Assembly (NCBI GenBank): GCA_045223915.1
Contig: JBGUZU010000005.1
Coordinates: 62,001-126,000, forward strand
Source: Ruminimicrobiellum sp045223915
GTDB taxonomy: Bacteria > Elusimicrobiota > Endomicrobiia > Endomicrobiales > Endomicrobiaceae
Reading direction: 5' to 3'
DNA: 64,000 bases
In this document: piece after piece, positions 1 through 8,567 of the stretch
How the letters are laid out: the number at the start of each line of letters is the position of its first letter
Numbering within the stretch: position 1 is the stretch's first letter
Program-made: the position numbers and the translations under genes
Notes under the pieces: generated by a model
What the model was told of the DNA's origin: nothing
The model's database searches: none
The model's input: the letters and a program-made list of their open reading frames with translations, nothing else

Positions 1-2
1 AT

Positions 3-581
3 TTGTTAAGGCCGCACGGTTCTATAAATTGGGTTTTTTGTAAATCTTGCGGTAAAGTTTTTTCTAAGATATCAAAACAAGGCAAGCCGTTGGATTTGAT
101 AGGAAAGAAGAAATGTTATAATTGTGGTCTTTCTTCGGTAGAACCGTATATTGTTCACCCTACAAACAGTAGAATTTATGATAATAAATATATAATGCAA
201 ATATGGAGTAAGGTCGAAAATATTTTACAAGAGGCGGATAACTGGTGTTTTATTGGTTATTCTTTACCGGAAGCAGACAGATATTTTTCTTATATCCTTT
301 CGAAAGTTTATAATTTAAGGAAAATAAAAAAGAATAATCTTCCGAAAATTTCGGTTGTTAATCCGAATAGTTATATAAATAAACATAAAAATATTCTGGA
401 AAAATTAAATTCTTACGGAGATAAAAATTTTTCACTTGATATTAATGAGATAAATGAATATTTTTGTTATGTACAAAAAGGGCGGGATGTCTTTAAAAGA
501 TTTGAAAATTATTTTAATGATGTAAAAAAATATGAGTGTAGTTTTAAAGATTTTGTGTTAAACTATTTTTGGGTGATGTAA
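3..581 (+). CDS. SIR2-like domain protein, C-terminal part (5' end outside window)
   Basis: The frame is open from the first bases, so the gene begins upstream of the window and the TTG at 3 is probably not the start. The visible 192 residues begin with an RPHGSINW motif, matching the HGSxNW signature of SIR2-like (SIR2_2) domains. Two zinc-ribbon CxxC pairs follow (CKSC near residue 13, CYNC near 38), then FIGYSLPEADRYFSYIL, the typical end of the Rossmann core. SIR2 proteins bind NAD+; stand-alone bacterial ones include deacylases and NADase effectors of anti-phage defence. Which applies here cannot be judged, because the N-terminal NAD-binding part is missing. The next gene starts 4 bases downstream, so the two may be cotranscribed. 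Family assignment is good, function open. Confidence 0.75.
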   Translation: MLRPHGSINWVFCKSCGKVFSKISKQGKPLDLIGKKKCYNCGLSSVEPYIVHPTNSRIYDNKYIMQIWSKVENILQEADNWCFIGYSLPEADRYFSYILSKVYNLRKIKKNNLPKISVVNPNSYINKHKNILEKLNSYGDKNFSLDINEINEYFCYVQKGRDVFKRFENYFNDVKKYECSFKDFVLNYFWVM

Positions 582-585
582 GTTT

Positions 586-2736
586 ATGCTTAAGAGATTT
601 TTTTTATTAACTTTTTTAATGTTTATTGCAACGGGTTTGTTTGCGGATATTGATGATGATATATCTGTACAAGCCGACCAATTGCTTAAAAACGGTGATT
701 ATTATAAAGCCGTAATAGAGTACACTAAATTAATAAAAGAAGAAAAAGAAGATGCAGACTTGTTTTTAAAAAGAGGCGATGCAAAATATTTATTGGATAA
801 TTATCATGGCTCTATCGGTGATTATACTTCAGCATTGGATATAGAAATTTCTTCTCGAGCATATGTGTCAAGAGGAAAAGCCGAATTGTTAAGTGAACAA
901 TATGAGGATGCAATTAAAGATTTTAATGCTGCTTTAACAATCGAAAATTCTGCTTATGTTCATGCGCTTTTAGCTTGTGTAAATTTCAAAAAAGGTAGCT
1001 ATATTGAAGCTATAAGAAACACTACAAATGCCATAAAGATTTCACCGAATGCTTTGTTTTATTCAAGAAGAGGAATCGCTTATCAAAGTATAAAACAATA
1101 CTATAATGCTTTACATGATTACACTACGGCAATAGAAATGGATGCCGACAATTTGGAATACTATACGTTTAGACATGAGTTATATAAGGTAATGCAGAAG
1201 TTTGATTTGGTTGATGAAGATAGTGCTGCCATTGATGCCATAAAAGAAGATTATGATTCGGCAATAAAAAAATTAACGGAAGTTTTAAGGAAGAAACAGA
1301 ACTACAATATATATTACAAATTAGGTGTTTTGAAAAGTAAATCAGGTGATAATTTAGGTGCAATAAATGATTTTACAAGTTCGATTGAATTAAAAAAAAC
1401 ACCCGAAGCTTTTTTTGAAAGAGGAAAAGCAAAAGCAAAAATAAACAAATATAACGGGGCAGTAGAAGATTTTAATACTTCGTTGAAAATGAAAAAAACC
1501 GCAGCGGCATATTTTGAGATTGCCGAAATATATTTCTTGTCTAAAAAGTATGAGCAAGCCATAGAATTTTATAATAAAGCACTCAAGATGGAACAAAATT
1601 TGGAAGCTATAATAAACAGATGGAATTGCTTTTATGAATTAAGTAATTATAAAGGCATAATATTAGAAAAAATGAGTGTGGTTTCACAATTTAACGATAT
1701 TAGGTTATGGGATTTAGCGGCTAAAGCGGAATATAAAATCGGTATGTATAAGGAAGCTTTAAAGGATACCGAACGGTCTTTGAAAATAGCGCCTAAAACG
1801 GAAACCTATGTTTTAATAGCCGAAATTTATGAGAAAATGAAAGAATACAGAAAAGCAATTTTAAATTATACAATTGCTATAGATATAGAAAAAGAAAATG
1901 TAGGCTTTATAGCAAAACAAAATTTAAAGAATTTTTATTCAAAAAGATCGGAATTGTATATGTTGATAGACAGAAAAGATTTGGCACAGGCGGACAAAGG
2001 TTATTTCAGTGCTATTGTCGGTTCATATCAAAATAATGTTGCTATAGCAGAGCTTACGAAATCACTGGAAATAAAACAAAATGCCGAAGTTTATATCGCA
2101 AGGGGAGAATTAAAACTTAAAAATCAAGATTATAAAGAAGCAATGGCAGACTTTAACAAAGCATTAAAAATAAAACAATCACCTATGGCATATTTGTATA
2201 TAGGCAACACACAAATGGAAATGAATAAGTATGATGAGGCTCTAAAAAGTTTTAATAAATCTTTACAAATAGACGCAAATAAAGATGATACATATCATGC
2301 ACTTGCCAAACTTATGGAGAAGAAAGGAGAATATGATAAAGCCATTACATATTGTACCAAAGCATTATCAATAAGAGAGAGAAGAATATATTATATACTG
2401 AGAGCAAGTTTGTATGAAAAAATATTGAAAAATGATCTGGCTATGGCAGATAAAGGAAATATAAAAGTTATGTTTGGCAACTATAAAGATGCTGTAAAAG
2501 ATTATGCAAAGTCTTTGGAAATATACGAAAATGCTTTTGTTTATGCTAAGAAGGGGGAGATGGAAGAAAAGTTGGATATGTATGAAGAAGCTTTAACTGA
2601 TTATACAAAAGCAATAGAATTGGATAAAACCGGAAAGTATACGCAATTAAAAGAAGATTTGTTATTAAAAATGACACAAGAACAGAAAGATATTTTTGAA
2701 TTAAAAAAACTTGAAGATATATTATTTATCGAATAA
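586..2736 (+). CDS. Exported tetratricopeptide-repeat protein
   Basis: A 716-residue protein with an N-terminal signal peptide (Lys-Arg, a hydrophobic stretch, then a probable cut after GLFA near residue 20). The rest is more than a dozen TPR units of about 34 residues; typical cores read YEDAIKDFNAAL, YKEAMADFNKAL and YEEALTDYTKAIELD. TPR arrays are protein-docking scaffolds, and with a signal peptide this one should act in the periplasm or at the outer membrane. Regularly spaced segments with YDSAIKKL and YKDAVKDYAKSLEI suggest internal duplication of blocks of repeats. No enzymatic domain is visible. It follows the SIR2-like gene by 4 bases and is separated from lpxB by a strong promoter. 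The partner is unknown. Confidence 0.85.
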   Translation: MLKRFFLLTFLMFIATGLFADIDDDISVQADQLLKNGDYYKAVIEYTKLIKEEKEDADLFLKRGDAKYLLDNYHGSIGDYTSALDIEISSRAYVSRGKAELLSEQYEDAIKDFNAALTIENSAYVHALLACVNFKKGSYIEAIRNTTNAIKISPNALFYSRRGIAYQSIKQYYNALHDYTTAIEMDADNLEYYTFRHELYKVMQKFDLVDEDSAAIDAIKEDYDSAIKKLTEVLRKKQNYNIYYKLGVLKSKSGDNLGAINDFTSSIELKKTPEAFFERGKAKAKINKYNGAVEDFNTSLKMKKTAAAYFEIAEIYFLSKKYEQAIEFYNKALKMEQNLEAIINRWNCFYELSNYKGIILEKMSVVSQFNDIRLWDLAAKAEYKIGMYKEALKDTERSLKIAPKTETYVLIAEIYEKMKEYRKAILNYTIAIDIEKENVGFIAKQNLKNFYSKRSELYMLIDRKDLAQADKGYFSAIVGSYQNNVAIAELTKSLEIKQNAEVYIARGELKLKNQDYKEAMADFNKALKIKQSPMAYLYIGNTQMEMNKYDEALKSFNKSLQIDANKDDTYHALAKLMEKKGEYDKAITYCTKALSIRERRIYYILRASLYEKILKNDLAMADKGNIKVMFGNYKDAVKDYAKSLEIYENAFVYAKKGEMEEKLDMYEEALTDYTKAIELDKTGKYTQLKEDLLLKMTQEQKDIFELKKLEDILFIE

Positions 2737-2791
2737 CATTTCATATAAAAATCAATTCTCAAAAAAATTTGTCAAAAAATCAATTTTTTTA

Positions 2792-2820
2792 TTGAAATTT
2801 GTTTTGTTTTTCAATATAAT
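2792..2820 (+). promoter_or_regulatory. Sigma70-type promoter of lpxB; near-leaderless start
   Basis: TTGAAA at 2792-2797, a 17-base spacer and TATAAT at 2815-2820. The lpxB ATG begins at 2829, so transcription should start within one or two bases of the start codon. No Shine-Dalgarno sequence fits between. Confidence 0.75.
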
Positions 2821-2828
2821 TTTAAGAT

Positions 2829-3923
2829 ATGGAAAATAATAAATCTATCTTTATTTCTGCCGGTGATATTTCCGGTGATATTCATGCTGCAAATTTAATA
2901 AAATCAATAAAAAGTAATAGCGATTATAAGGTTTATGCTATTGGTGGCAATCAGCTAAAAAAAATTGCGGATGAGTTTATTCAGGATATAGTAAATATTA
3001 ACGGCTTCGGTTTTTTCCCTATAAGACAAGTTTTCTTCTTAAAGAAAATTTTTAAAACAGTAAAAAAGTATCTTATAGAAAAAAAAGTAAACAAGGTAAT
3101 TTTAGTTGATTATTATGGATTTAATATTCATGTTGCAAAGCTTGCGCATAAATTAAAAATTCCTGTTTATTATTTTGTTACACCTCAAGTTTGGGCTTCA
3201 AGGAAATACAGAATAAAAAATATTGCTAAGTATGTTAGTATTGCGTTTCCTATACTTCCATTTGAAAAACCCATGTATGAAAAAGAAAAAGTAAAAGCTT
3301 TTTTTGAAGGAAATCCTTTAGTTGATTTGGTACCTAATGTAACAGGAAAAAAGGACGAAGATACAAAAGAAGGTGTTTGTATAGGACTTTTTGCCGGTAG
3401 CAGAAAAAGTACTATAAAAAGACATTTGCCTATAATACTTGATACTGTTCAGATATTAAGAAAAAAGATAAATGCAAAATTTGTTTTGTTTTCCGTTGAT
3501 AATTTTGAACAGGATATTCCGGATTACATAACGGTTAAAAAAGGAAATGATTTTGCGGAAAGAGAAAAAATAGATATTGCATTATGTCCATCAGGAACTG
3601 TAAGCTTAGAAAATGCTTTAATGGGAATTCCTATGGTAGTTATGTATAAATTATCGTGGGCAAATTATCTGTTGGCAAGGCTGATAGTTCAAGTTAAGTA
3701 TATTACATTAGCAAATATTTTGTTAAATAAAGAATTGATTCCGGAATGTATACAACATAAAGCTACAGCCGCAAATTTATCAAAAAATATATTGAATGTT
3801 TTAGGAAAAGAAAAGTATTGCTCTATAAAAAAAGAACTTTTGAATTTCAGACAGCAATTAGGTCCGGAAGGAGTTTACGACAGGGTAGCAAAAAGAATTT
3901 TGGAGGATGCAGATGGATTATAA
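2829..3923 (+). CDS. lpxB: Lipid-A-disaccharide synthase
   Basis: LpxB joins UDP-2,3-diacylglucosamine and lipid X to make the lipid A disaccharide at the inner face of the cytoplasmic membrane, releasing UDP. The 364 residues match the family throughout: FISAGDISGDIHAANLI at the N-terminus (GE/DxSGD motif), YYFVTPQVWASRKYRI (PQxWAW-type motif), FEGNPLVD, GLFAGSRKSTIKRHLP, and the C-terminal CPSGTVSLENALMGIPMVVMYK nucleotide-sugar site. Length is normal for the family. The start at 2829 places the GD-SGD motif at the expected N-terminal distance. It heads an operon with the MsbA-type exporter, whose start codon overlaps its end, so synthesis and flipping of lipid A are coupled. It shows that the organism has an LPS-type outer membrane. 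Confidence 0.96.
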   Translation: MENNKSIFISAGDISGDIHAANLIKSIKSNSDYKVYAIGGNQLKKIADEFIQDIVNINGFGFFPIRQVFFLKKIFKTVKKYLIEKKVNKVILVDYYGFNIHVAKLAHKLKIPVYYFVTPQVWASRKYRIKNIAKYVSIAFPILPFEKPMYEKEKVKAFFEGNPLVDLVPNVTGKKDEDTKEGVCIGLFAGSRKSTIKRHLPIILDTVQILRKKINAKFVLFSVDNFEQDIPDYITVKKGNDFAEREKIDIALCPSGTVSLENALMGIPMVVMYKLSWANYLLARLIVQVKYITLANILLNKELIPECIQHKATAANLSKNILNVLGKEKYCSIKKELLNFRQQLGPEGVYDRVAKRILEDADGL

Positions 3924-5634
3924 AAGACTAATAAGATATGCAATGCCGTATAAATGGAGATTTGTTTTTGCAATGATTTCGATGACAATATATTCAGGCG
4001 TTGCAGCTTTACTTGTATATTTGTCAAAAATTATAATGGATGGCGTTTTTGTTAATGATGATCCTGTGAAAGCAAAAACAATGTTGGTAAGTTTGTGTAT
4101 AGCTATGCCTTTAATATATATTATAAAAGGTTTTGCCGACTATGGTAAAACTTATTTTTTAAATTATGTTGCACAAAATGCAATTAAAGATTTAAGACAA
4201 GAACTATACACAAAGTTAATTTCTTTATCTCACAATTTTTATGTTACGCATACATCTTCCAAAGTAATGTCCAGAGTGACAAATGATATCGGGGCATTGC
4301 AAGGTGCTTTGTTGAAAGTTCCTCCGACGGTTATAAGAGATGGTTTAATAATAATCGGAATGATAGGCGGACTATTTTATTTACATTGGAAATATGCCTT
4401 TTTTATAGTGGTTGTTTTGCCTGTATTGGCAATACCTCTTGCTCAATTTGCCAGAAAGTTGAGAAAAGCTTCTAAAGAAAGTATGGTTCAGATATCTGAA
4501 ATTTATACATCGTTACAGGAAATGTTGAGCGGCTTTTCCGTTATAAAATCTTTCTGCAGAGAAAAACATGAAGAGAAAAGATTTGCCGTTAATAATAAAG
4601 ATTATTACAATGTTCAACAAAGAATAGTTAGGGTTGATGCAAGAACGACACCGGTAATGGAAGTCTTGTCTATGACGGGTGTTGCCGTCGTTTTGTGGTT
4701 TGGCGGAAAAGATGTAATTAACGGAGTATGGACACTGGGAGATTTTACGGCATTCATATTGGCTGTTCAACAAATGTATCAACCTATTAAAAATTTTGCA
4801 CAACTTAATTCAACTATACAACAATCGGTATCCGCTTCGGAAAGAGTGTTTGAAATATTGGACGAAAAAATTGATATTTTAAATGCTCCGGATGCAAAAA
4901 ATATAGATGTTTTTTCAGACAGTATTATTTATAAAAATGTTTCTTTTGAATATGAGCAGGGTAAGACAATTTTAAAAGATATAAATATTGATATAGAAAA
5001 AGGACAGACGGTTGCTTTTGTAGGTTCTTCAGGTTCGGGTAAAAGTACAATCGCTAACTTACTTTTGAGATTTTATGACGTGAAATCCGGTGCAATTTTG
5101 TTAGATGGTACGGATATAAAAAATATAACATTAGAATCTTTAAGAGATAAAATAGGTGTTGTTTCTCAAGATGTCTTTTTATTTAACGACACCGTAAGAT
5201 ATAATATAGCTTACGGAAAACTTGACGCTACGGATGAAGAGATAGAAATGGCGGCAAAAGCTGCGAATGCACATAAGTTCATTTCTAAAATGCCTGAAGG
5301 CTACAACACTTTGATTGGTGAAAGAGGAATGAAACTTTCCGGCGGAGAAAAACAGAGAATTGCCATCGCAAGAGCAATGTTGAAAAATCCGCCTATACTT
5401 ATTCTTGACGAAGCAACATCAGCATTGGATAGTGAATCGGAAAAACTCGTTCAGGAAGCAATAGAAACATTGATGAAAAACAGAACCGTAGTTTTAATTG
5501 CTCACAGACTTTCTACAGTTAAAAATGCCGATAAAATTGTGGTTATAGATAAAGGAACAATTGCCGAAGTCGGTAAACATCAGGAACTTCTTGATAAAAA
5601 CGGAATGTATGCGAAATTATATAATTTAAAATAG
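3913..5634 (+). CDS. msbA: MsbA-type lipid A / lipid ABC exporter (half-transporter)
   Basis: An ABC half-transporter of 573 residues: a six-helix type IV exporter domain (about 15-300) fused to an ATPase with Walker A GSSGSGKST (near 372), signature LSGGEKQRIAIARA (near 473), Walker B LILDEATSALDSE and the H-loop AHRLST. Such homodimers flip lipid A-core or other lipids across the inner membrane. The position straight after lpxB makes lipid A the most likely substrate. An ATG at 3907 is in frame, but GGAGG at 3902-3906 abuts it; the ATG at 3913 has a proper 6-base spacing and is preferred. It overlaps the end of lpxB by 11 bases, which implies translational coupling. Substrate is inferred from context; related multidrug exporters look alike. 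Confidence 0.88.
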   Translation: MDYKRLIRYAMPYKWRFVFAMISMTIYSGVAALLVYLSKIIMDGVFVNDDPVKAKTMLVSLCIAMPLIYIIKGFADYGKTYFLNYVAQNAIKDLRQELYTKLISLSHNFYVTHTSSKVMSRVTNDIGALQGALLKVPPTVIRDGLIIIGMIGGLFYLHWKYAFFIVVVLPVLAIPLAQFARKLRKASKESMVQISEIYTSLQEMLSGFSVIKSFCREKHEEKRFAVNNKDYYNVQQRIVRVDARTTPVMEVLSMTGVAVVLWFGGKDVINGVWTLGDFTAFILAVQQMYQPIKNFAQLNSTIQQSVSASERVFEILDEKIDILNAPDAKNIDVFSDSIIYKNVSFEYEQGKTILKDINIDIEKGQTVAFVGSSGSGKSTIANLLLRFYDVKSGAILLDGTDIKNITLESLRDKIGVVSQDVFLFNDTVRYNIAYGKLDATDEEIEMAAKAANAHKFISKMPEGYNTLIGERGMKLSGGEKQRIAIARAMLKNPPILILDEATSALDSESEKLVQEAIETLMKNRTVVLIAHRLSTVKNADKIVVIDKGTIAEVGKHQELLDKNGMYAKLYNLK

Positions 5635-5644
5635 GTGTGTCTTT

Positions 5645-6634
5645 ATGAATAAAAAAATTTTATTAATTGTAAGTTTAGTTTTTGTATCAATTAATATTTC
5701 TTTTGCAAAGAAACCTCCTACTATGCCGAATTCTTATGATTCTACCGGCCTTAGTGCGAGAAGTTTTGCTATGGGATATACAGGTGCAGCAATGCCCGGT
5801 AGCTTGGAGGGAGTATTTTACAATTCGGCAAGTTTGGGATTTAACGGCAGTGAAGCGATACAAGTTGAAGCTACCGCTTCCATAATAAGAAATACGGATT
5901 TAGACAAAAATACCATGGTCTCTTGCAATCCTATAGATTTAGGTTTTACATCATTTGTTATCAGTCAAAAACAAGGTGCAATATCATGGAGAACTTTTTC
6001 TTCTAACGATGTAGAATACCATGATGGCTCTGATTTTTATAAAAAATCGGAACATATAAAAGCCATTACTATTTCTGCGGCAAATGTAAATGAAAAAGGC
6101 GTTTCTTTCGGATTAAATTTGTCTTATTTATACGGAACATTGGCAGAAAGTTCTGTTATCGGCGGAACACCTTTTGCACAAACATCTTCCGGTAACGGCT
6201 TTACTATGGACATAGGTATTATGGCTCCGCTCAAAGGTAATATGTATGTAGGTATTAATTTTGAAAATGTTTTTGGCATTATGTGGTGGGAAAATTATGA
6301 TTTCGACCAATTGCCGTTTGGAATAAGAACAGGAGTAGGTTATATTCTTGGAACATTCAATTTGCTTGTTGATTGGAATAAGAAATTTTACAGGTTCGGA
6401 AATATAGAAAATGATAATCTGTATTCCATAGGAATTGAACAATATATCGGAAAATATTTAGCATTGAGAGTAGGCGCACAAGGGCCATCGGTTACCGAAA
6501 CAAAAGATATAAAATATACTTACGGCGCCGGAATAAATGTTTCAATTATTTCTATATCAATTGCGGGAGAAACATATAAAATAGAAGAAGAAAAAGTTTC
6601 TCAATATGGTGTTTCGGTAAGGATATTAATGTAA
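5645..6634 (+). CDS. PorV/UPF0164-like outer membrane beta-barrel protein
   Basis: A 329-residue protein with a Sec signal peptide ending near SFA (residue 21). After it comes SARSFAMGYTGAAMPGS, close to the GARxxGMGxAxxA motif that opens PorV/UPF0164 proteins, and FYNSASLGF, the following turn. The remainder alternates short amphipathic beta-strands ending in aromatic residues, as expected for a FadL-fold barrel. Family members sit in the outer membrane; PorV serves type IX secretion in Bacteroidota, but other lineages use relatives for unknown purposes. It lies 10 bases after the lipid exporter in an envelope operon. No other type IX component is visible, so no secretion role is claimed. 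Confidence 0.72.
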   Translation: MNKKILLIVSLVFVSINISFAKKPPTMPNSYDSTGLSARSFAMGYTGAAMPGSLEGVFYNSASLGFNGSEAIQVEATASIIRNTDLDKNTMVSCNPIDLGFTSFVISQKQGAISWRTFSSNDVEYHDGSDFYKKSEHIKAITISAANVNEKGVSFGLNLSYLYGTLAESSVIGGTPFAQTSSGNGFTMDIGIMAPLKGNMYVGINFENVFGIMWWENYDFDQLPFGIRTGVGYILGTFNLLVDWNKKFYRFGNIENDNLYSIGIEQYIGKYLALRVGAQGPSVTETKDIKYTYGAGINVSIISISIAGETYKIEEEKVSQYGVSVRILM

Positions 6635-6636
6635 TT

Positions 6637-8097
6637 ATGATAGAAGAATTAAAAAATTTAGTAAAAGAATATTTACCTAATGCAAATTTGGCTTTAATAG
6701 AAAAAGCTTATAACTTTGCATCGAATGCACACTATTGTCAAACAAGAGCAAGCGGTGAACCGTATATTAATCATTGCTTTAATACCGCAAAAATTCTTAC
6801 GGAATTAAAGCTGGATGAAGCAACAATATGTGCGGCATTGTTACACGATGTTTTGGAAGATACTTTGGTTGTGAGAGAAGAATTAAAAGAAGAATTCGGT
6901 GAAGAAATTACAACTTTGGTTGAAGGTGTAACAAAAATAAATTCATATAAGTTTAACGACAACATCACGGAACAAGCCGAAAACTGGAGAAAGATGTTGC
7001 TTGCGGTTGTTAAAGATACAAGAGTTATTATAATAAAACTTGCCGACAGACTTCATAATATGAGAACAATTAAATATTTGCCTCCGGATAAACAAAAGGA
7101 AATTTCACTTGAAACATTAACATTATATACGCCTTTTGCACACAGGCTTGGTATATATAAATGGAAAAGTGAACTTGAAGATTTAATTTTTGAAGTCTTA
7201 CAACCAACAAAATATCACGAGATAAAAAGTAAATGGGAAGCAAGATCCGAGAGTAATTTAAAGAATTTAGAAGTTGTGGAAAAACAAATACAGGAAAAAA
7301 TAGATCCGTTAAATATAGAATACAGAATTCTTGCAAGGCCTAAAAATCTTTACGGAATTTACAGAAAAATGCAAAGGCAGGAAAAACCGTTTTCCGCGAT
7401 ACAAGATTTATTTGGTATGAGAGTAATTACCGATACTAAAGAACATTGCTATGCCATATTAAGTGTTGTTCAATCCGAATTTAATATATTGGAAAATTCT
7501 TTTACCGATTATATTGCCGTTCCTAAAGCCAATATGTATCAGTCTTTGCATATAACGATAAATTCCGATCAGAATGTTATAGTTGAAATACAAATAAGAA
7601 CCGAAGAAATGCACAGGAGAGCCGAATACGGTATTGCCGCTCATTGGAGATATAAAGAAGCTTTTAATAAAAACGGTGCAAATAACTTAAAACAAACCGA
7701 TATCAATATGGAACATCATTTGGAATTTATTAAACATATTTTGGAATCTCAAAAAGATGTAAAAGATTCCAACGAATTTTTAACGGCAATAAAAACAGAA
7801 TGTAATTTTGATCAAATATATGTTACCACTCCCAAAGGTGATGCGATAAAGTTGCCTGAAGGAGCAACGGCATTGGATTTTGCTTATGCCGTTCACAGTG
7901 ATATCGGCGACAGATGTATGGGGGTAAAAGTTGACGGTAAAATCGTTCCTTTGGATTATAAATTGAAAACGGGACAACGCTGTGAAGCTTTGGTCAGGAA
8001 AAATATAAGGCCTACAGAAAACTGGTTATCTATAGCCATAACGGCTCAAGCAAAAAGCAGAATAAGAAAATATTTAAGAGAACATAAAAAGAAGTAA
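6637..8097 (+). CDS. RelA/SpoT-family (p)ppGpp synthetase/hydrolase lacking the C-terminal regulatory domains
   Basis: Makes and probably degrades the alarmone (p)ppGpp. The HD hydrolase domain is intact by eye: H32, H46 and H70-D71 in ALLHDVLEDT, plus KLADRLHNMRT. The synthetase domain follows, with RPKNLYGIYRKM, DLFGMRVIT and YIAVPKANMYQSLH (usual form NGYQSLH, here with Met for Gly), then VEIQIRTEEMHRRAEYGIAAHW. A TGS domain lies at about 400-460 (VTTPKGDAIKLPEGATALDFAYAVH). The protein ends at residue 486 in a basic tail, whereas long RSH proteins run past 700 with helical, zinc-finger and ACT domains. No frameshift is evident: the stop is followed directly by a terminator. It is last in the lpxB operon, 2 bases after the barrel gene. 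With the ribosome-sensing part absent, control must differ from classic RelA. Confidence 0.9.
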   Translation: MIEELKNLVKEYLPNANLALIEKAYNFASNAHYCQTRASGEPYINHCFNTAKILTELKLDEATICAALLHDVLEDTLVVREELKEEFGEEITTLVEGVTKINSYKFNDNITEQAENWRKMLLAVVKDTRVIIIKLADRLHNMRTIKYLPPDKQKEISLETLTLYTPFAHRLGIYKWKSELEDLIFEVLQPTKYHEIKSKWEARSESNLKNLEVVEKQIQEKIDPLNIEYRILARPKNLYGIYRKMQRQEKPFSAIQDLFGMRVITDTKEHCYAILSVVQSEFNILENSFTDYIAVPKANMYQSLHITINSDQNVIVEIQIRTEEMHRRAEYGIAAHWRYKEAFNKNGANNLKQTDINMEHHLEFIKHILESQKDVKDSNEFLTAIKTECNFDQIYVTTPKGDAIKLPEGATALDFAYAVHSDIGDRCMGVKVDGKIVPLDYKLKTGQRCEALVRKNIRPTENWLSIAITAQAKSRIRKYLREHKKK

Positions 8098-8121
8098 TTT
8101 GTTTTTTTACAAATAAAAAAC

Positions 8122-8154
8122 ACAACTCTCAAAAAATGAGAGTTGTATTTTTTT
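8122..8154. terminator. Bidirectional intrinsic terminator between the RelA/SpoT gene and rpmB
   Basis: A perfect 9-bp stem (8122-8130 with 8138-8146), a 7-base A-rich loop, and a T-tract at 8148-8154. An A-rich run at 8111-8120 provides the T-tract on the other strand, so it can end both convergent transcripts. Confidence 0.85.
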
Positions 8155-8173
8155 ATTAAAAAGATATTTTTAG

Positions 8174-8365
8174 TTATATGGCTTTCTGTATTTTACCGGA
8201 ACGAATGCAAGACGTGCAAACATATTCCTTTGTCTTTTTGCCGTTAACTACTATTCTTAATTCCTGAAGGTTAGGTCTAAATAATCTCTTTGTAGCTTTA
8301 TTAGAGTGGCTAACCGTATTTCCGGAAGAAGAACCTTTTCCGCATACATAACATTTGTAAGACAT
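8174..8365 (-). CDS. rpmB: 50S ribosomal protein L28
   Basis: A 63-residue protein starting MSYKCYVCGKGSSSGNTVSHS, with RLFRPNLQ and CTSCIRSGKI, the L28 signatures. The two CxxC pairs (CYVC and CTSC) indicate the zinc-binding form. An in-frame ATG lies six codons upstream, but GGAGG on the minus strand at 8373-8377 sits 7 bases before 8365, which fixes the start there. It is monocistronic: its own promoter lies just upstream, and the shared terminator lies downstream. Confidence 0.95.
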   Translation of the reverse strand: MSYKCYVCGKGSSSGNTVSHSNKATKRLFRPNLQELRIVVNGKKTKEYVCTSCIRSGKIQKAI

Positions 8366-8395
8366 TTTAAATCCTCCAATCAAACTGATTTAAAG

Positions 8396-8424
8396 AATAT
8401 ATCAAATTATTATTTTTTTTTCAA
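8396..8424 (-). promoter_or_regulatory. Promoter of rpmB
   Basis: Read on the minus strand: TTGAAA at 8424-8419, 17 bases, TATATT at 8401-8396. The predicted start is about 24 bases before the rpmB ATG, leaving room for its GGAGG. Confidence 0.7.
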
Positions 8425-8438
8425 TACCGCAAAATGTC

Positions 8439-8478
8439 AATTCATAATTTACAATTTATAATTTATAATTTATAATTA
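8439..8478. repeat. Heptamer tandem array between divergent promoters
   Basis: Consecutive 7-base units AATTCAT, AATTTAC, AATTTAT, AATTTAT, AATTTAT, then a partial AATTA. It occupies the gap between the rpmB promoter and the promoter of the DUF4912 operon. Confidence 0.75.
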
Positions 8479-8500
8479 AAGGAAAAACAGTTAAAAGTTA

Positions 8501-8529
8501 TTGACTATTTTATGTATTATTTATAAAAT
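8501..8529 (+). promoter_or_regulatory. Promoter of the DUF4912-GH57-HD-GYP-rsmI operon
   Basis: TTGACT at 8501-8506, 17 bases, TAAAAT at 8524-8529. The first gene starts at 8568 with a GAAGG-like ribosome site 7 to 11 bases upstream. Confidence 0.65.
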
Positions 8530-8567
8530 ATACAAAATATATATAAACTCTAAAAGAAGGTGTAATT

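Noticed and set aside
5645..6634. Type IX secretion system based on the PorV-like protein
   Set aside because: No other type IX gene or C-terminal sorting domain was recognised; one PorV-like barrel is not enough.
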